DNA from: Thiomonas arsenitoxydans
GTDB taxonomy: Bacteria > Pseudomonadota > Gammaproteobacteria > Burkholderiales > Burkholderiaceae_C
Reading direction: 5' to 3'
Assembly: GCF_000253115.1 (NCBI RefSeq)
Contig: NC_014145.1
Span: 2,914,001-2,978,000, forward strand
DNA: 64,000 bases
The notes under the pieces are model-generated. The model saw nothing but the letters and a program-made list of their open reading frames with translations. It was not told the DNA's origin and did not search any database. The translations under genes and the position numbers were made by a program. Shown here piece by piece: positions 19,810 through 28,260 of this stretch; position 1 is the stretch's first letter; each line of letters starts with the position of its first letter.

Positions 19810-19848
19810 GCCAGCGGACACTGGCGACCCGGGCTCAATGCCCCTCGC

Positions 19849-20463
19849 TCAATGCCCTTCAATCAGGGCGTTGATGTCCTGTGCCAGATCTTTGGCCGAG
19901 ACGCCCTCGCGCTCGAACAGCCGGATCTTGCCCTTGGGATCGAACACATAAAACCCGGCGGTGTGATCCATGGTGTAGCTGCCCGGCGTCTTGCCCGGTA
20001 CTTTTTTGTAATAGACCTTGAAGTCTTTCGCCGTCAGAGCGATCTGCGCGGGCGTGCCGGTAAGCGCCAGGAAAGTCGGGTTGAAATGAGTGACGTAGGC
20101 CTTGAGGATTTCCGGCGTGTCACGCTCGGGGTCGACGGTAACGAACAGAAACTGCACATCGCGGGCTTTCTCGCCCAGATCGTCCATGGCCTGCGCCACT
20201 ACCTGCATCGATGCCGGGCAGATGTCGGGGCATTGGGTATAGCCGAAGTACATCACCACCACCTTGCCGGCAAAGTCAGCCAGGGTTCGCGTCTTGCCAT
20301 TGAAATCGGTCAGCGAAAAGCCGTCGGCATAAGGCACCCCGGTGATGTCCACGCCGTGAAACACATAGGGCTTGCTGCAGGCCGTCAGCACCAAAGAGGC
20401 AAGGGGCGCAAAAGCGGCAGACAGAACCAGCGAGCGACGTGCGGCAGAAAAGCGGGCGGGCAT
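19849..20463 (-). CDS. SCO1/SenC-type copper chaperone for cytochrome oxidase
   Basis: A 204-residue lipoprotein precursor; the lipobox LTAC places the lipidated cysteine at residue 29. The thioredoxin-fold domain carries the copper CX3C motif in GYTQCPDICP (Cys78, Cys82) and the distal histidine His167 in YTMDHTAGFYVFDP. SCO proteins deliver copper to the CuA site of CtaC. It is the last gene of the ctaA-ctaB-sco run, starting 12 bases after ctaB. No clear ribosome binding site precedes the ATG, so it may depend on upstream translation. Confidence 0.93.
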   Translation of the reverse strand: MPARFSAARRSLVLSAAFAPLASLVLTACSKPYVFHGVDITGVPYADGFSLTDFNGKTRTLADFAGKVVVMYFGYTQCPDICPASMQVVAQAMDDLGEKARDVQFLFVTVDPERDTPEILKAYVTHFNPTFLALTGTPAQIALTAKDFKVYYKKVPGKTPGSYTMDHTAGFYVFDPKGKIRLFEREGVSAKDLAQDINALIEGH

Positions 20464-20474
20464 CAGACGAGCGT

Positions 20475-21383
20475 TCAGACGAAGTGGAAGTGCAGGTAAT
20501 GGTCCACCAGCAGGGCGGCGAAGAGCAGCGAAAGGTACAGGATGGAATAGCGGAAAGTCTTGCGCGAGAGCAAATCGCTGTACTCGCGTTTGAGCGCCCA
20601 GGCGTAGGCGATAAAAATGCCGTCGAGCACCACCGCGCTGGCCAAATAGATCAGGCCGCTCATGCCCAGCACATAGGGCAGCAGCGTCACCGCGCTGAGC
20701 AGCAGGGTGTAGAGCAGAATCTGTGTGCGGGTGAACTCGGAACCATGCGTGACCGGCAGCATGGGCAGTCCGGACTTTTTGTAATCTTCCACCCGGTAAA
20801 GCGCCAGCGCCCAGAAATGCGGCGGCGTCCACAGAAAGATGATGAGAAACAGCAGCATGGCGTCGACCGAGACGTTGCCGCTCACTGCCGCCCAGCCCAG
20901 TACCGGCGGCATGGCGCCCGAGGCGCCGCCAATGACGATGTTCTGCGGCGTGGCCGGTTTGAGAAAGATGGTGTAAACCACGGCATAGCCGACGAAGGTG
21001 CCGAAGGTCAGCCACATGGTCAGCGGGTTGACCTGGGTGTAGAGCAGCCACATGCCGGCGGCGCACAGCACCCCAGAAAACGTGATGATGACCGGCGCGC
21101 TCAGTTCACCATTGGCCGAGGGCCGCCAGGCGGTGCGGCGCATCACCGCATCGATCTTCTGCTCAACCAGACAGTTGAACGCAGCTGCAGCGCTGGCCAC
21201 CAGCCAGATGCCCAGCGTACCGAACAACACCGGCTGCCAAGCCGGCAGGGTGGGCTCGGCGAGAAACATGCCGATGACCGCGCAGAACACGATCAGCTGC
21301 ACCACGCGCGGCTTGGTCAGCGCGTAAAGCTGCGACGCAACTCGCAGGGGGCTGGGGGTGTTGTTGAGAACTTGATGATTCAT
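20475..21383 (-). CDS. ctaB: Protohaem IX farnesyltransferase (haem O synthase)
   Basis: A 302-residue UbiA-family prenyltransferase with about nine membrane segments. [11 protein letters not shown] and the two Asp-rich regions ([15 protein letters not shown] and the later [24 protein letters not shown] area) match CtaB/CyoE. It adds farnesyl to haem B to make haem O, which CtaA next door turns into haem A. AGGAG precedes the ATG at 21383. It lies 21 bases after ctaA. Confidence 0.94.
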   Translation of the reverse strand: MNHQVLNNTPSPLRVASQLYALTKPRVVQLIVFCAVIGMFLAEPTLPAWQPVLFGTLGIWLVASAAAAFNCLVEQKIDAVMRRTAWRPSANGELSAPVIITFSGVLCAAGMWLLYTQVNPLTMWLTFGTFVGYAVVYTIFLKPATPQNIVIGGASGAMPPVLGWAAVSGNVSVDAMLLFLIIFLWTPPHFWALALYRVEDYKKSGLPMLPVTHGSEFTRTQILLYTLLLSAVTLLPYVLGMSGLIYLASAVVLDGIFIAYAWALKREYSDLLSRKTFRYSILYLSLLFAALLVDHYLHFHFV

Positions 21384-21404
21384 GAGAGTCTCCTGAAGCA
21401 GGCC

Positions 21405-22568
21405 TCAATGCTTCGGCAAGGGATGGGGCGGCGTCACTTTGACGAAGGCCGAGCCGAGCGATTCCGAAGGCGCTTGTTGACGCGCGGTGGCGCTGACGCG
21501 GTAAATCCCCATGACGAGCAGCAGCATCAGAACGGCTGAGCCGCCGTTATGCGCCACAGCAACGATCAGGGGATGCCCCTCGGTGACCAGCACGATGCCG
21601 AAAACGACTTGCAGCACCACGGCAATTGCAATCCACATCGCCAGACGGCGCAATGCTGTAAAACGCCAGAGCGCCGCCACGGCCGCAAACACCGCCGCGG
21701 TGGCGACGATGGCGAACAGGCGGTGCCCCCATTGAATGGCCACCAGCGCGGCCTCGGTGATCGGCTGGCCATCACCGGTCAGACCTAGGTGGCGCCAAAG
21801 CGTGAAGCCCTGCGCCCAGTTGGCATTGGGGTCGAAACTTCCATTGCAGGTAGGAAAGCCGCTGCAGGCCAGAGCGGCGTAGTTGGTACTCGTCCAGCCG
21901 CCGAGGAAAATCTGAATGCCGACCGCGATCATCGCGATCCACAGCAAAGCGCGCGTGAGCGCGCCGGCGTTCACGCTCACCAAATCTGCCCGGTTTCGCA
22001 TCCAGAACCAGGCCAGTAGCGCCAGCAGGATGACGCCCCCCATGAGATGCAGGGTGACGATCAGGGGAATCAACTGCATGGTCACCGTCCATTTACCGAA
22101 CAGGCCTTGCAGGACCACCCAGAAAAAGAGCACGATCGGCAAGCCGAGCTTGATGTCTTCTCCATGTTTTTTCGCCCAGATCGCCCGGGCCAGCAGCACC
22201 ATGATCAGCGTGCCGATAATGCTGCCGGCGTAGCGATGGATCATTTCCACCCAGGCTTTGAAGGGGCTCACATAGCCCTGGGTGCCGCCTTGCTCTTCTA
22301 CCGCCTGCGCGATCTGCTCATGCGCCTGCAGCGGCGTGAACTTGGCATAACAGCCGGGCCAGTCGGGGCAGCCCAGGCCGGAGTCGGTCAGGCGCACATA
22401 CGAGCCGAACATCACCAGATCGAGGGTGAGGAACACCAGTACCGCGGTGAGCTTGGACCAGCGCATTTTCAGTCCCATCCAAAACACCCCGGCCAGCACC
22501 AGCACCCACACCAGCGCCTGCACCCAGTGCAGAGAAAACTGCCAAATGGCATTGCTTGCGACACTCAT
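21405..22568 (-). CDS. ctaA: Haem A synthase (COX15/CtaA)
   Basis: A 387-residue membrane protein with about eight segments in two homologous four-helix halves. Conserved parts include LTDSGLGCPDWPGCYAKFTP, EMIHRYAGSIIG and NWAQGFTLWRHLG. It oxidises haem O to haem A for the aa3-type oxidase encoded nearby. Its ATG at 22568 overlaps the stop of the upstream CX3C gene (ATGA), indicating translational coupling. The paired cysteines seen in some CtaA loops appear as LACSGFPTCNG. Confidence 0.94.
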   Translation of the reverse strand: MSVASNAIWQFSLHWVQALVWVLVLAGVFWMGLKMRWSKLTAVLVFLTLDLVMFGSYVRLTDSGLGCPDWPGCYAKFTPLQAHEQIAQAVEEQGGTQGYVSPFKAWVEMIHRYAGSIIGTLIMVLLARAIWAKKHGEDIKLGLPIVLFFWVVLQGLFGKWTVTMQLIPLIVTLHLMGGVILLALLAWFWMRNRADLVSVNAGALTRALLWIAMIAVGIQIFLGGWTSTNYAALACSGFPTCNGSFDPNANWAQGFTLWRHLGLTGDGQPITEAALVAIQWGHRLFAIVATAAVFAAVAALWRFTALRRLAMWIAIAVVLQVVFGIVLVTEGHPLIVAVAHNGGSAVLMLLLVMGIYRVSATARQQAPSESLGSAFVKVTPPHPLPKH

Positions 22569-23215
22569 TGGACGGGCTCCACATGCTTGAACTTGATACC
22601 GGCGTTGTTGTAGAGCAGCTTGGCGAGCACACGCCGCATCCGGGTGGGATCGGGGTTGGCCGGAAACTGCATCATCAGGTGGCCGAACGGATCGACTAGC
22701 CACGTCGGCCCCTGCAAGCTGCCGTCTTTGTGAGGCAGCCAACTGGCCAGTTGTTGCGGGTTGCCGCGCAAGATCAACGTTCCTTCGGCCGGCTCCAACA
22801 CGCCTGGGTTGATCGGCGCATCGTCCGTCACCAGCCAGACGCGCACGACCTGGTCGCGGTTATCGCCCTGGGCGATGCGGATCTGCCGCATGTAAAACAA
22901 GGATTGTTGGCACTCTTTGTCGCAGGCGCCCGGCGCTGCCATCACCATCAGCCAGTAGCCCTCGAGCCGTTTCAGGCTGTAGGGTTGACCGTCCAGCGTT
23001 TTAAGGCCGAGATTCAAGGGAATCGGGCGCTGCGGCTCGACCAGACTGCCGTAAGGCGGCTTGCCCGCAGGATGGACGACGTAAAACAGAAAAAACGCGG
23101 CCACGATGGGCGCTGCCGCCATGGCGAACAACAGCCACAGCGTCAACATCGACCGCGGTTTGCGCACAGGCGGCTGGGCGGAGGGGGGCAGGCTGGAGGT
23201 CAAGGGAGAGCTCAC
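22565..23215 (-). CDS. Membrane-anchored thioredoxin-like protein with a CX3C motif, oxidase assembly candidate
   Basis: A 216-residue protein with one N-terminal membrane anchor (about residues 24-46) and a periplasmic domain. PLNLGLKTLDGQPYSLKRLEGYW resembles the start of a SCO/thioredoxin fold (in two parts: LGLKTLDGQPYSL, KRLEGYW). GACDKECQQS gives a CX3C pair at Cys98 and Cys102, in the place of the SCO copper motif. The SCO distal histidine is not evident in the matching GPTWLVDPFG region. Similar genes of unknown role sit at this place in other Burkholderiales oxidase clusters. It is coupled to ctaA by an ATGA overlap. Confidence 0.75.
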   Translation of the reverse strand: MSSPLTSSLPPSAQPPVRKPRSMLTLWLLFAMAAAPIVAAFFLFYVVHPAGKPPYGSLVEPQRPIPLNLGLKTLDGQPYSLKRLEGYWLMVMAAPGACDKECQQSLFYMRQIRIAQGDNRDQVVRVWLVTDDAPINPGVLEPAEGTLILRGNPQQLASWLPHKDGSLQGPTWLVDPFGHLMMQFPANPDPTRMRRVLAKLLYNNAGIKFKHVEPVQ

Positions 23216-23279
23216 GGTCGGGGCATCAAGTCAAAGGCGTCGAAACAATCAATCGGTCAATTAAGGGCTGAACGTGCGG

Positions 23280-24041
23280 TCACAGCACATGCGGTGCAGT
23301 CGGGCCTTCGGCGCCACGCTTTGACTTGGTCTTGCGCAAACGCTGAAAGACAAAATACAGCAGTAACACCACACCCGTGGCACTCATGCCAAACCACTGC
23401 GCGGCATAGCCATAGTTGGTGCCGACTCCGGTTTTCGCTGCGGGCCACTGCCTGCCAAGTCCATCGTGCAGGTCGCCTGACTGTCTCAACACGAAGGGCA
23501 GAAGCTTGATGTGATGAAAGTCCGCGTACTTCTGCAGATTGACGTTCTGGCGTATGACCTGGCCCGGCGGCTCGGCAAAAAACGAAAACCATTCTGATGG
23601 CGGCGGGGCAATAAGTCCATCGATCACTGTCAATCCTTGAGGCGTTTTATAGGGCTTGATCAAGTCCATCGCCTGAAAATTTCGCGGCACCCAACCGCGC
23701 AGCACCATCAAATAAGTATCGCTGCCTGCTAGCTTCAAGGGCGTCAGCACCCAGAAGCCCACCTGCTCGTTCTGCTGTCGGTTCTGCAGGTAGATCGTCC
23801 ACTGCTCGGCAAACACACCACGCGCTTCAGCGCGCCGCCAGACATCCCGACTGAGCCGAACTTCGGCCTGACCGATCTGCAGCGGATGCGCCTTTTCGCG
23901 CTGATCCATCTGCAAATTGAGCGCCTCTTTTTCGTGCGCGCGGCCCAGTTGCCAAAATCCGAGCGACGTCGTCACTCCGATCACCAACAGCCCCAAAATG
24001 ATGATCAGCAACTCTTTGGGGCCAAAGGCCTTCTCAGACAT
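23280..24041 (-). CDS. SURF1-family cytochrome oxidase assembly protein
   Basis: A protein of about 253 residues with the SURF1 layout: an N-terminal membrane segment ending in TSLGFWQLGRAHEKEAL, a periplasmic domain with LVLRGWVPR-like sequence (LMVLRGWVPRNF), and a C-terminal segment after TNYGYAAQWFGMSATGVVLLLYF. SURF1 helps insert haem A into subunit I. The start is uncertain: ATGs at 24041, 24047 and 24077 are in frame. I use 24041 because it gives the usual short tail before the first helix and leaves room for the divergent gene at 24095. Confidence 0.9.
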   Translation of the reverse strand: MSEKAFGPKELLIIILGLLVIGVTTSLGFWQLGRAHEKEALNLQMDQREKAHPLQIGQAEVRLSRDVWRRAEARGVFAEQWTIYLQNRQQNEQVGFWVLTPLKLAGSDTYLMVLRGWVPRNFQAMDLIKPYKTPQGLTVIDGLIAPPPSEWFSFFAEPPGQVIRQNVNLQKYADFHHIKLLPFVLRQSGDLHDGLGRQWPAAKTGVGTNYGYAAQWFGMSATGVVLLLYFVFQRLRKTKSKRGAEGPTAPHVL

Positions 24042-24094
24042 CAGCATCCCGAAATCTGAGGTAATCTGTTTAGACATCTGCACAAGCCCGCACC

Positions 24095-24298
24095 ATGAAA
24101 ATCCTGATCCCCATCGCCTTCCTGCTCATCATCGGCAGCCTGTTTTCCGGCCTATTCTTTGTGATGAAGGATAAGGGCAAAAGCAATCGCGCTGTGTACG
24201 CACTGACTTTCCGGGTGGGATTCTCGGTCTTGCTTTTTTTGATTCTGATCATCAGCTACAAGATGGGGTGGATACACCCACATGATGTCGGGCAATAA
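24095..24298 (+). CDS. Twin transmembrane protein, DUF2909
   Basis: A 67-residue protein with two membrane helices (residues 3-23 and 37-56) joined by a basic loop KDKGKSNRAVYALTFRVG. This matches the DUF2909 twin-helix proteins that accompany oxidase genes in betaproteobacteria; the function is unknown. It is the only plus-strand gene of the oxidase cluster, divergent from SURF1 and convergent with ctaE, with which it shares a terminator. Confidence 0.8.
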   Translation: MKILIPIAFLLIIGSLFSGLFFVMKDKGKSNRAVYALTFRVGFSVLLFLILIISYKMGWIHPHDVGQ

Positions 24299-24304
24299 CC
24301 CGAA

Positions 24305-24338
24305 CAAAAATGCGCCGCAACATGCGGCGCATTTTTTT
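24305..24338. terminator. Bidirectional intrinsic terminator between DUF2909 and ctaE
   Basis: AAATGCGCCGC (24308-24318) pairs with GCGGCGCATTT (24324-24334) around a five-base loop. It has a T run on both strands: seven T after the plus-strand arm and a run complementary to AAAAA on the minus strand. It ends both the plus-strand DUF2909 gene and the minus-strand ctaE. Confidence 0.92.
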
Positions 24339-24350
24339 GCTGAGTGGAGC

Positions 24351-25211
24351 TTAGAGCCAGTAAACCAAGACGTACAGCAGCAACCAGACCACGTCGACGA
24401 AGTGCCAATACCAGGCGGCGCCTTCGAAGGCGAAGTGATGATCTGCAGTGAAATTACCCCTGATCAAGCGAACCAGCACTACGGACAACATGGTCGCACC
24501 GAGAAACACGTGGAAACCGTGAAACCCGGTCAGCATGAAAAAGGTCGAACCGTAAATACCTGAGGTCAGTTTCACACCCTCAACGGTGTAAGCGTGGTGA
24601 TACTCATAGCCCTGCATGAAAAGGAACAACACACCAAGCGCAATCGTCAGTGACAGCCAGAAAATAGCCTTACCGCGATGCGATGCCCGCAGCGCATGGT
24701 GAGAAATGGTGAGCGTGACGCCAGAACTCAGCAGCAGTGCGGTGTTGATGGTCGGAATAGGCCAAGGGCCTAGCGCCTCATGCAAGGACGGAATCAAGCC
24801 GCCCGGACCGGTGGACGGCCAGGTTCCCGTGAAATTCGGCCACAGAATCTTGCTGTGCAGGGCCGAGAGATCCGGCAGAGAAAATTCGCGTGAGTAATAC
24901 AGCGCGCCAAAGAACGAGGCGAAGAACATCACCTCGGAGAAGATGAACCAGGCCATGCTCCAGCGAAAGGAGGTATCGACGCGCTGGCTATGTTTGCCGC
25001 CCTCGCTCTCACCGATCGCCTGACCGAACCAGTGGTAAACGACATACACCAACCAGAGGAAACCGGCCAGCAGCAGCCACTCCATGTGCTGTACGCCATT
25101 GAACCAGAGCCCTGCGCCAAACGCCATCGCCAGCAAACCCGCCGCCGTCAGCAGGGGATATGCGGAAGGCCCAGGCAGAAAATAGCCATGGGGCTGGGTT
25201 GTAGATGCCAT
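24351..25211 (-). CDS. ctaE: Cytochrome c oxidase subunit III
   Basis: A 286-residue membrane protein with seven helices. FIFSEVMFFASFFGALYY and GFHGFHVFLG are typical CoxC motifs (HGFHV near residue 235). Subunit III stabilises the haem-copper oxidase and its proton uptake path. A perfect AGGAGG ribosome binding site precedes the ATG at 25211. It is separated from ctaD by two small genes, and the operon ends here at a strong terminator. Confidence 0.96.
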   Translation of the reverse strand: MASTTQPHGYFLPGPSAYPLLTAAGLLAMAFGAGLWFNGVQHMEWLLLAGFLWLVYVVYHWFGQAIGESEGGKHSQRVDTSFRWSMAWFIFSEVMFFASFFGALYYSREFSLPDLSALHSKILWPNFTGTWPSTGPGGLIPSLHEALGPWPIPTINTALLLSSGVTLTISHHALRASHRGKAIFWLSLTIALGVLFLFMQGYEYHHAYTVEGVKLTSGIYGSTFFMLTGFHGFHVFLGATMLSVVLVRLIRGNFTADHHFAFEGAAWYWHFVDVVWLLLYVLVYWL

Positions 25212-25222
25212 ATTGCCTCCTG

Positions 25223-25435
25223 TTATGTGCGCGCCGCGCTTGAAATCACTAAATTAACTATCAATATCAGTCCGACCACAAAGACCAAAGCAGCCAACAG
25301 TCCTGCCGCAATGATGTGCTCGGGTTTTGCATTCTGAAAATCTTTACTTCGCTCACTCGATTTGCGTATTCCGGCAAAAGACCAGAGTACGGCAACCAAT
25401 GCGCGCAGGAAAGAAGGCTGAGAAGGTGAGCTCAA
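25223..25435 (-). CDS. DUF2970 small membrane protein
   Basis: A 70-residue protein with a short N-terminal region (FLRALVAVLWSFAGIRKSSE) and one clear membrane helix at residues 41-64. It matches DUF2970, a small family found in proteobacterial oxidase clusters; its function is unknown. The start is a TTG at 25435 with AAGGAAAT upstream; the ATG nearby at 25440 is out of frame. It lies 11 bases before ctaE and is probably co-transcribed with it. Confidence 0.78.
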   Translation of the reverse strand: MSSPSQPSFLRALVAVLWSFAGIRKSSERSKDFQNAKPEHIIAAGLLAALVFVVGLILIVNLVISSAART

Positions 25436-25499
25436 GGCATATTTCCTTGATGAAGAGAGAGCGACAGCACCCGTACTGATGGCCTGTCGCTCTCGTTCG

Positions 25500-25625
25500 T
25501 CAAAAACCGAGAACCTGTGCCTTGATCAGATAACCGAAGTAAATCGCCAAGGCAATACTGACCATAATCATCGCCGTTTTGAAATTCTGGCGGCGTTTTT
25601 CCGGGGGAAGTTGGCGATTACTCAT
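25500..25625 (-). CDS. Cytochrome oxidase small assembly protein (41 residues)
   Basis: A very short gene starting at ATG 25625: MSNRQLPPEKRRQNFKTAMI, then one membrane helix (residues 17-36), ending in AQVLGF. A charged N-terminal tail followed by a single helix fits the small assembly proteins annotated between ctaD and ctaG in Burkholderiales. It sits eight bases after the ctaD stop side start region, in the same direction, ahead of DUF2970. The ribosome binding site is weak. It is easily missed because of its size. Confidence 0.75.
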   Translation of the reverse strand: MSNRQLPPEKRRQNFKTAMIMVSIALAIYFGYLIKAQVLGF

Positions 25626-25633
25626 ATCTGATC

Positions 25634-27265
25634 TCAGTTATAACCCAGCACACGGGTGGCATCGGCATTCAGCTTGGGCGGTGTTTCATAAGTGTGGAAC
25701 GGCGCCGGGGAGGGAACTTCCCATTCCAGACCTTCCGCACCTTCCCAGGGACGTTGAGGGGCTTTCTCGCCCTTGCCGCGCAACACTGGAATCACCACTG
25801 CGAACAGGAAGTAAGCCTGTGACAGACCGAACAGCCAGGCGCCGATGGTGGAGATCTGGTTGAAGTCGGTGAACTGCACCGGGTAGGCCACATAGCGACG
25901 CGGCATGCCAGCCAGACCCAGGAAGTGTTGCGGGAAGAAGGCGATGTTGAACGAGATCATCGAGGTCCAGAAATGGATCTTGCCTGCGGTTTCGTTGTAC
26001 ATCACACCCGACCACTTGGGCGACCAGTAATAGAAGCCCATGAAGATACCGAACAGCGAACCTGCGACCAGCACGTAATGGAAGTGCGCAATCACGAAGT
26101 AGGTGTTGTGCACCTGCGTGTCGATGGGCACCATGGCCAGCATCAAGCCAGTGAAACCGCCCAGGGTGAACACGAAAATGAAGCCCACGGCGAACAGCAT
26201 GGGAGTTTCAAACGTCATGGAACCGCGCCACATGGTGGCCACCCAGTTGAACACCTTCACGCCCGTGGGAACGGCGATCAACATGGTGGCGTACATGAAG
26301 AACAGCTGTCCGGTCGTGGGCATGCCCGCGGTGAACATGTGGTGCGCCCAGACCAGGAAGGACAGGATGGCGATGGAGGCCGAGGCATACACCATCGAGC
26401 TGTAGCCGAACAGACGCTTGCGGGCGAAGGCCGGGATGACGGAGCTGACAATACCGAAGACCGGCAGAATCATCACGTACACCTCGGGGTGGCCGAAGAA
26501 CCAGAACAGATGCTGATAGAGCACCGGGTCACCGCCGCCGGTGGCACTGAAGAAACTGGTGCCGAAGTGGCGGTCAGTCAGGGTCATGGTGACGGCGCCA
26601 GCCAGCACCGGCATGATGGCCAGCAGCAGGTAGGCGGTGATCAACCAGGTCCAGACGAACAACGGCATTTTCATCAGCGTCATGCCAGGGGCGCGCAGAT
26701 TGAGAATGGTCACGATGATGTTGATCGAACCCATGATCGACGAAGCGCCCATGAGGTGGATGGCGAAAATCACCAGATCCATGCCCATACCTTGCTGCAG
26801 GGTGAGCGGGGCATACAGCGTCCAGCCCACACCCGGGGCGCCGCCTGGCACGAAGAACGAGGCCGTCAGCAGAATGCCTGCGGGAATCAGCAGCCAGAAG
26901 CTGAGGTTGTTCAGCCGCGGGAAGGCCATGTCGGGGGCACCGATCTGCAGCGGAATCATCCAGTTGGCAAAACCCACCAGCGCGGGCATGACCGAACCGA
27001 AGATCATCATGATGCCGTGCATGGTGCCGAAGGCGTTGAACAACTCAGGGTTCAGCAGCCAGACATACGGCTTCCACAGCTCGGTGCGAATCGCCAGGGC
27101 CAGAATGCCTCCCTCGAACAGCATCCACAAGGCAAACAGCAGATACATCGTGCCGATGTCTTTGTGGTTGGTGGACATCAGCCAACGGCGCCAGCCGTGC
27201 GGATGTTCGTGGGCATGATCACCGGCGTGAGCCGATGGCGGTGCGTGATCGATGACTGCGCTCAT
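25634..27265 (-). CDS. ctaD: Cytochrome c oxidase subunit I (aa3-type)
   Basis: A 543-residue catalytic subunit with twelve membrane helices. WFFGHPEVYVMILPVFG carries the CuB histidine, the cross-linked tyrosine and the glutamate typical of A1-type oxidases. HHMFTAG supplies CuB ligands, and HFHYVLV binds the two haems. The ATG at 27265 has GGAAAG upstream; the seven extra codons of a longer reading are not conserved. It reduces oxygen to water with proton pumping, fed by CtaC. Confidence 0.97.
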   Translation of the reverse strand: MSAVIDHAPPSAHAGDHAHEHPHGWRRWLMSTNHKDIGTMYLLFALWMLFEGGILALAIRTELWKPYVWLLNPELFNAFGTMHGIMMIFGSVMPALVGFANWMIPLQIGAPDMAFPRLNNLSFWLLIPAGILLTASFFVPGGAPGVGWTLYAPLTLQQGMGMDLVIFAIHLMGASSIMGSINIIVTILNLRAPGMTLMKMPLFVWTWLITAYLLLAIMPVLAGAVTMTLTDRHFGTSFFSATGGGDPVLYQHLFWFFGHPEVYVMILPVFGIVSSVIPAFARKRLFGYSSMVYASASIAILSFLVWAHHMFTAGMPTTGQLFFMYATMLIAVPTGVKVFNWVATMWRGSMTFETPMLFAVGFIFVFTLGGFTGLMLAMVPIDTQVHNTYFVIAHFHYVLVAGSLFGIFMGFYYWSPKWSGVMYNETAGKIHFWTSMISFNIAFFPQHFLGLAGMPRRYVAYPVQFTDFNQISTIGAWLFGLSQAYFLFAVVIPVLRGKGEKAPQRPWEGAEGLEWEVPSPAPFHTYETPPKLNADATRVLGYN

Positions 27266-27353
27266 AGTGCTTTCCTTTCCTGCCATTCCAGAAAATGTTG
27301 ATACTTCGTTCTAAACTCGGCCGCTTTTAGGGTTTGTCTCTCACCACACCGGC

Positions 27354-28220
27354 TCAGGTCTTGCTGGGCGCCGCGCCGTCGGCTGGCGGGGTGCTGTCGG
27401 GATGCGCCTTTTTCCACTGCGCGACCCATTGCTCGTATTCGGGCAGGGTCACGACCTTGATCACGATGGGCATGAAGGCGTGGTATTTGCCGCAAATCTG
27501 GGCACACTGCCCGTAGTAGGTGCCGGTCTTTTCGGCGGTGAACCAGGTCGAGCGGACGAAGCCGGGAATCGCATCCATCTGCACACCCAGCGAGTTGACA
27601 TAGAAACCGTGCAGCACGTCATCCGAGGTGGTGACAATCTTGATCTTTTTGTCCACCGGCACGACCAGTTCGTGATCGACGGCCAGCACGAAGTTGCTGG
27701 GCAGATCCTTGCCTTCGTAGATTTCCGAATAAGGCGTGGTCAGCGTGGACCAGAAAGAAATGCCCTTGCCCGGACCGGCCATGTAGTCGTAGCCCCACTT
27801 CCACTGCGCGCCCGTCGCCTTGACGGTCATGAAGGAATCGCTGTGGTTTTCCTGCGCGATCACGGTACGGGTCGCCGGAATCAGGATGGCAATCACGATC
27901 AGAATGGGAATGATCGTCCAGGCAATCTCGACCTTGGTGCTTTCATGGAAGTGGGCCGCTACGGCGCCCTTGGATTTGCGGTGCTTGTATACCGAATAGA
28001 ACATCGCCCCGAACACCACGATACCGATCCCCAGGCAGACCCAGAGCATCATGTCCATCAGGAATTTTTCCTGCTTGGCGATGGGCGAAACCGGGTTCTG
28101 GAAATACAGCCCCAGCACCTGCGGCCCACCCGGCAGACTTTCCACTGCGGCATGGGCCGCGCCCATGACGCCCAGCAGCGATGCTGCGGTGGCCAGACGG
28201 ATTTGATGTATTGCTTTCAT
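27354..28220 (-). CDS. ctaC: Cytochrome c oxidase subunit II
   Basis: A 288-residue protein with a signal peptide (cleavage near AHA-AVE, residue 25), two membrane helices, and a cupredoxin domain. The CuA site is complete: VLHGFYV supplies one histidine and YGQCAQICGKYHAFM supplies two cysteines, the second histidine and methionine. KWGYDY is the aromatic electron entry region. There is no C-terminal haem-binding cytochrome c domain, so this is aa3 rather than caa3 type. It lies 88 bases before ctaD. Confidence 0.97.
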   Translation of the reverse strand: MKAIHQIRLATAASLLGVMGAAHAAVESLPGGPQVLGLYFQNPVSPIAKQEKFLMDMMLWVCLGIGIVVFGAMFYSVYKHRKSKGAVAAHFHESTKVEIAWTIIPILIVIAILIPATRTVIAQENHSDSFMTVKATGAQWKWGYDYMAGPGKGISFWSTLTTPYSEIYEGKDLPSNFVLAVDHELVVPVDKKIKIVTTSDDVLHGFYVNSLGVQMDAIPGFVRSTWFTAEKTGTYYGQCAQICGKYHAFMPIVIKVVTLPEYEQWVAQWKKAHPDSTPPADGAAPSKT

Positions 28221-28260
28221 GTCGCCCCACTCTAAGAATTGGTCTCGTCCCTAAAACACT

